Shown in pieces: positions 15,283-17,283 of a stretch of 17,283 nt of DNA. Location: positions 1-17,283 of the forward strand of contig JBMOGA010000071.1 in NCBI GenBank assembly GCA_049318625.1, written 5' to 3'. The DNA is from JBMOGA01 sp049318625 (GTDB lineage Bacteria; Pseudomonadota; Alphaproteobacteria; Rhizobiales; Hyphomicrobiaceae). The notes under the pieces were generated by a model. That model was not told where the DNA came from, ran no database searches, and saw only the letters and a program-made list of their open reading frames with translations. A program made the position numbers and the translations under genes. How positions within the stretch are numbered: the first letter of the stretch is position 1; every line of letters starts with the position of its first letter.

Positions 15283-16155
15283 TCACCCCTTTGACGATTT
15301 GGTTTTGAAGTCGCTGGCGTCATGACGCTCGAGCAACTGTTCTTCAGGCGGACCGCTCGTACGATTGACCATGCGTCCGCGCGCCACGGCCGGGCGCGCC
15401 TCGATCTCAGTCTTCCAGCGCGTCAGATTCTTGTACTCGTGGGTCGCCAGGAACTTGCGCGGGTCGTTGTAGGACACGCCGTTCAAAATGCCGTTGCCGT
15501 ACCATGGCCAGATGGCCATGTCGGCGATCGTGTAGTCGTCACCGGCAATGAACCGATTGTCCGCCAGCTGCCGGTCGAGGACATCGAGCTGACGCTTCAA
15601 CTCCATCGTAAACCGATCGATGGCGTATTTGATCTTCACCGGCGCGTAGGCATAGAAATGCCCGAAGCCGCCGCCGACATAGGGCGTTGAACCCATCTGC
15701 CAGAACAGCCAATTCAGCGCCTCGGCGCGCTTCCCGCGATTCTTCGGCAGGAACGCACCGAACTTGTCCGCGAGATAAAGCAGGATCGAGCCGGACTCGA
15801 ACACACGTTGCGGAGTCTTTTCGCTGTAGTCCATCAGCGCGGGAATTTTGGAATTGGGGTTCACCCCGACAAATCCGCTGCCGAACTGCTCGCCTTCGCC
15901 AATCCGGATCAGCCACGCATCGTATTCGGCGCCGCCATGACCGGCGGCCAGCAACTCCTCCAGCAGGATCGTCACTTTCACGCCGTTGGGCGTGCCCTGT
16001 GAGTAGAGCTGAAGCGGATGCTTTCCGCGCGGCAGCTCCTTATCGTGGGTCGCGCCAGCGATCGGACGATTGGTGCTGCTGTAGCGCCAATTGGGACTGT
16101 CGCCCTTTTCCCAGACCCAAACTTCCGGCGGCGTGTATGCGTTGCTGTCAGACAT
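15283..16155 (-). CDS. yghU: Glutathione-dependent disulfide-bond oxidoreductase, YghU-type glutathione S-transferase
   Basis: The 290-residue protein aligns by eye with E. coli YghU over its whole length: NRPIAGATHDKELPRGKHPL, LYSQGTPNGVKVTILLEELL, GAEYDAWLIRIGEGEQFGSG, VNPNSKIPAL, ESGSILLYLADKFG, GGGFGHFYAYAPVKI, YTIADMAIWPWYGN and the ending NRTSGPPEEQLLERHDASDF. YghU/Nu-class enzymes bind two glutathiones and reduce disulfides or peroxides in the cytoplasm. The N-terminal thioredoxin-like domain (to about 135) and the helical C-terminal domain are both complete. Base composition is lower in GC than in the upstream genes, consistent with a later acquisition or different constraints. The flavin reductase-family gene ends 78 nt upstream on the same strand. 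The ribosome site is weak. Confidence 0.97.
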   Translation of the reverse strand: MSDSNAYTPPEVWVWEKGDSPNWRYSSTNRPIAGATHDKELPRGKHPLQLYSQGTPNGVKVTILLEELLAAGHGGAEYDAWLIRIGEGEQFGSGFVGVNPNSKIPALMDYSEKTPQRVFESGSILLYLADKFGAFLPKNRGKRAEALNWLFWQMGSTPYVGGGFGHFYAYAPVKIKYAIDRFTMELKRQLDVLDRQLADNRFIAGDDYTIADMAIWPWYGNGILNGVSYNDPRKFLATHEYKNLTRWKTEIEARPAVARGRMVNRTSGPPEEQLLERHDASDFKTKSSKG

Positions 16156-16233
16156 GTCATGGCTTTCGTTGACTTACTGCGGCAAGACGGCGGGATGAGA
16201 TCCGGACTGTGGAGCGGACCTTGCTGGACGAGA

Positions 16234-16878
16234 TCAGTGTTTCACCTTGCCCTCGGCGATCCAGGCGCTCCAAGTCGGCCGATCCATGGCGAACAGGTCC
16301 GACGTGCGCGTGTACCACTTCGCACCATGCATGCCGCCGATGAGATGCATCGCATGTGTGTAGAGCCGTGGCTCGTGGGCATCCAGAACCAGGTCATCGA
16401 TGACGTGGGCATGAACAATGCGGCCAAGAACAATGAATTGGTTCGCACTGAGAGGAACGGTGCCGTGAAGCACGCACTCCAAGGCTACGGGGCTGCGTGC
16501 CACCCGTGGTGGCTTGACCTTGATGGATGGGGCAGGAGCCAGTCCCGCCAGCGCCAACTCGTCGACGTCCGCCGGCGCATCGATGCAGGTCAGATTCATC
16601 GCCTCGGCCAAGTTCTCCGACACGAGGTTGATCACGAATTCCTTCGCGTGAAGGATATTCGTGCCGGTATCCTTCATGCGACCATCCGGCGTCGGCAGCA
16701 TCGTCACGGTCACCATCGGCGGTTCGGTCCCCGCGATACTGAAGAAGGTATACGGCGCCGCGTTACACGTGCCAGCTGGCGACAGGGTCGTGATCAAGGC
16801 AATGGGCCTGGGAACAAAAGCGCCCGTCAAGAATGCAAACCGTGCACCGGGAGACATCGAATCGAAGTCGAACTGCAT
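16234..16878 (-). CDS. Flavin reductase-family protein (FMN-binding split barrel)
   Basis: The 214-residue protein begins with the family signature FVPRPIALITTLSPAGTCNAAP, then YTFFSIAGTEPPMVTVTM, KDTGTNILHAKEFVINLVSE and a middle Pro/Arg segment before LECVLHGTVPLSANQFIVLG and a later VLDAHEPRLYTH. This order is that of the flavin reductase-like, FMN-binding split-barrel proteins, which reduce flavin with NAD(P)H or carry it for a partner oxygenase. No monooxygenase gene is adjacent, so the partner is unknown. It is cytoplasmic, and its length of about 210 is normal. It lies upstream of yghU on the same strand and shares its lower GC. A G-rich stretch precedes ATG 16878. Confidence 0.93.
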   Translation of the reverse strand: MQFDFDSMSPGARFAFLTGAFVPRPIALITTLSPAGTCNAAPYTFFSIAGTEPPMVTVTMLPTPDGRMKDTGTNILHAKEFVINLVSENLAEAMNLTCIDAPADVDELALAGLAPAPSIKVKPPRVARSPVALECVLHGTVPLSANQFIVLGRIVHAHVIDDLVLDAHEPRLYTHAMHLIGGMHGAKWYTRTSDLFAMDRPTWSAWIAEGKVKH

Positions 16879-17283
16879 GGCCCCACCACCCGATCGATCT
16901 GCCGGTAAGCTACCATGAAGCTGCCGAGCGGCAAGTCTGAGGATGGACGGTCACTGCGCCGCGACGGGCCTCTGCTGGCAGGGCGACCGCCCCGTGCACC
17001 TGCCCCGGCACGCCAGCCCGACAACAGAGCAGTGGCTCGGGCGGCATGGCCGCTCACCATGAACGCATGTGGACGACAAACCGAGGCGCTCAGCAGCAAC
17101 ATCGCAGCCTGGCCGGCCGAGTTTCTCGCCGTAGTGCGCGGATGCTGATCTCAGCAGTGTCCCCCGTGGCACCATTCCTCGGATGAAGCCACGGGTGTTT
17201 CTTGACGCGCGTGCGTAACCGCTCCTACCAGGCTGTTGAACTTCTCGCCGGCTGACAGCCCTCCGCGAATATGATTCCGTTCT
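16879..17283. other. 405-bp stretch with no recognised gene
   Basis: Short open frames occur on both strands here, for example one of 77 codons at 16915-17148, but they are Arg/Pro/Ala-rich with no family resemblance and no convincing start site. The promoter of the flavin reductase-family gene must lie at the left end. I see no inverted terminal repeat of an insertion sequence. A neighbouring gene may begin beyond the right edge. Confidence 0.5.
17163..17195. repeat. Inverted repeat CCCGTGGC-N17-GCCACGGG
   Basis: An 8-bp perfect inverted repeat (17163-17170 and 17188-17195) with a 17-nt loop is followed by TGTTTCTT on the plus strand. It could be a weak terminator or an operator, but no gene reads into it on the plus strand within the window. 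Confidence 0.4.

Noticed and set aside
16915..17148. A 77-codon open frame on the plus strand near the right edge
   Set aside because: It is Arg/Pro/Ala-rich, matches no known family and lacks a ribosome site, and a minus-strand frame of similar quality overlaps it.

Overview
The window is a GC-rich stretch of bacterial chromosome. Third codon positions are mostly G or C, and long spurious frames lie opposite most genes. Gene content suggests a Gram-negative proteobacterium, probably an alphaproteobacterium: TrmFO in a proteobacterial setting, Tat and Sec exported periplasmic proteins, a lipoprotein, a YghU-type glutathione transferase and a hydantoinase/oxoprolinase pair under a LysR regulator. 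The taxonomic call is inference. I recognise 17 intact protein genes and one transposase remnant. I see no tRNA, rRNA, CRISPR array or complete insertion sequence.

Layout. 1-369: a decayed IS1595/ISXO2-type transposase fragment, minus strand. 370-2382 (minus): a likely three-gene unit of a lipoprotein with a possible Cys-His-Asp triad, a FlK-like hotdog thioesterase and an aldo/keto reductase. 2507-4906 (plus): the tRNA methyltransferase trmFO, then a sterol desaturase/fatty acid hydroxylase family membrane protein. 4920-6160: two divergent genes for exported proteins, one of unknown function and one with a small molybdopterin-oxidoreductase-like fold. 6174-9869 (minus): a HyuA/HyuB-type hydantoinase/oxoprolinase pair, divergent from a LysR regulator (10031-11017). 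An arylmalonate decarboxylase/Asp-Glu racemase superfamily gene (10920-11669, minus) converges on the regulator and overlaps it. 11814-12629 (plus): polyphosphate kinase 2. 12792-15053 (plus): a Tat-exported metallo-beta-lactamase-fold hydrolase, a ModA-like solute-binding protein with no visible ABC partners, and a small three-helix membrane protein. 15283-16878 (minus): YghU and a flavin reductase-family protein, in visibly less GC-rich DNA. 16879-17283: no recognisable gene.

How the genes may work together. The clearest functional unit is 6174-11669: an ATP-using cyclic-amide hydrolase or carboxylase-type enzyme pair, a LysR regulator transcribed from the shared 161-bp region, and a one-cysteine isomerase/decarboxylase-superfamily enzyme. 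This looks like a small catabolic locus whose substrate cannot be read from sequence. The second candidate is the exported cassette at 12792-15053. The rest are housekeeping (trmFO, ppk2) or single-gene redox and detoxification functions.

I found no clearly new defence or mobile system. The most unusual points are the single-cysteine racemase-family enzyme beside the hydantoinase genes, the 98-nt convergent overlap with the regulator, the lipoprotein with a putative Cys-His-Asp triad, and the orphan hydrolase/solute-binding-protein pair.
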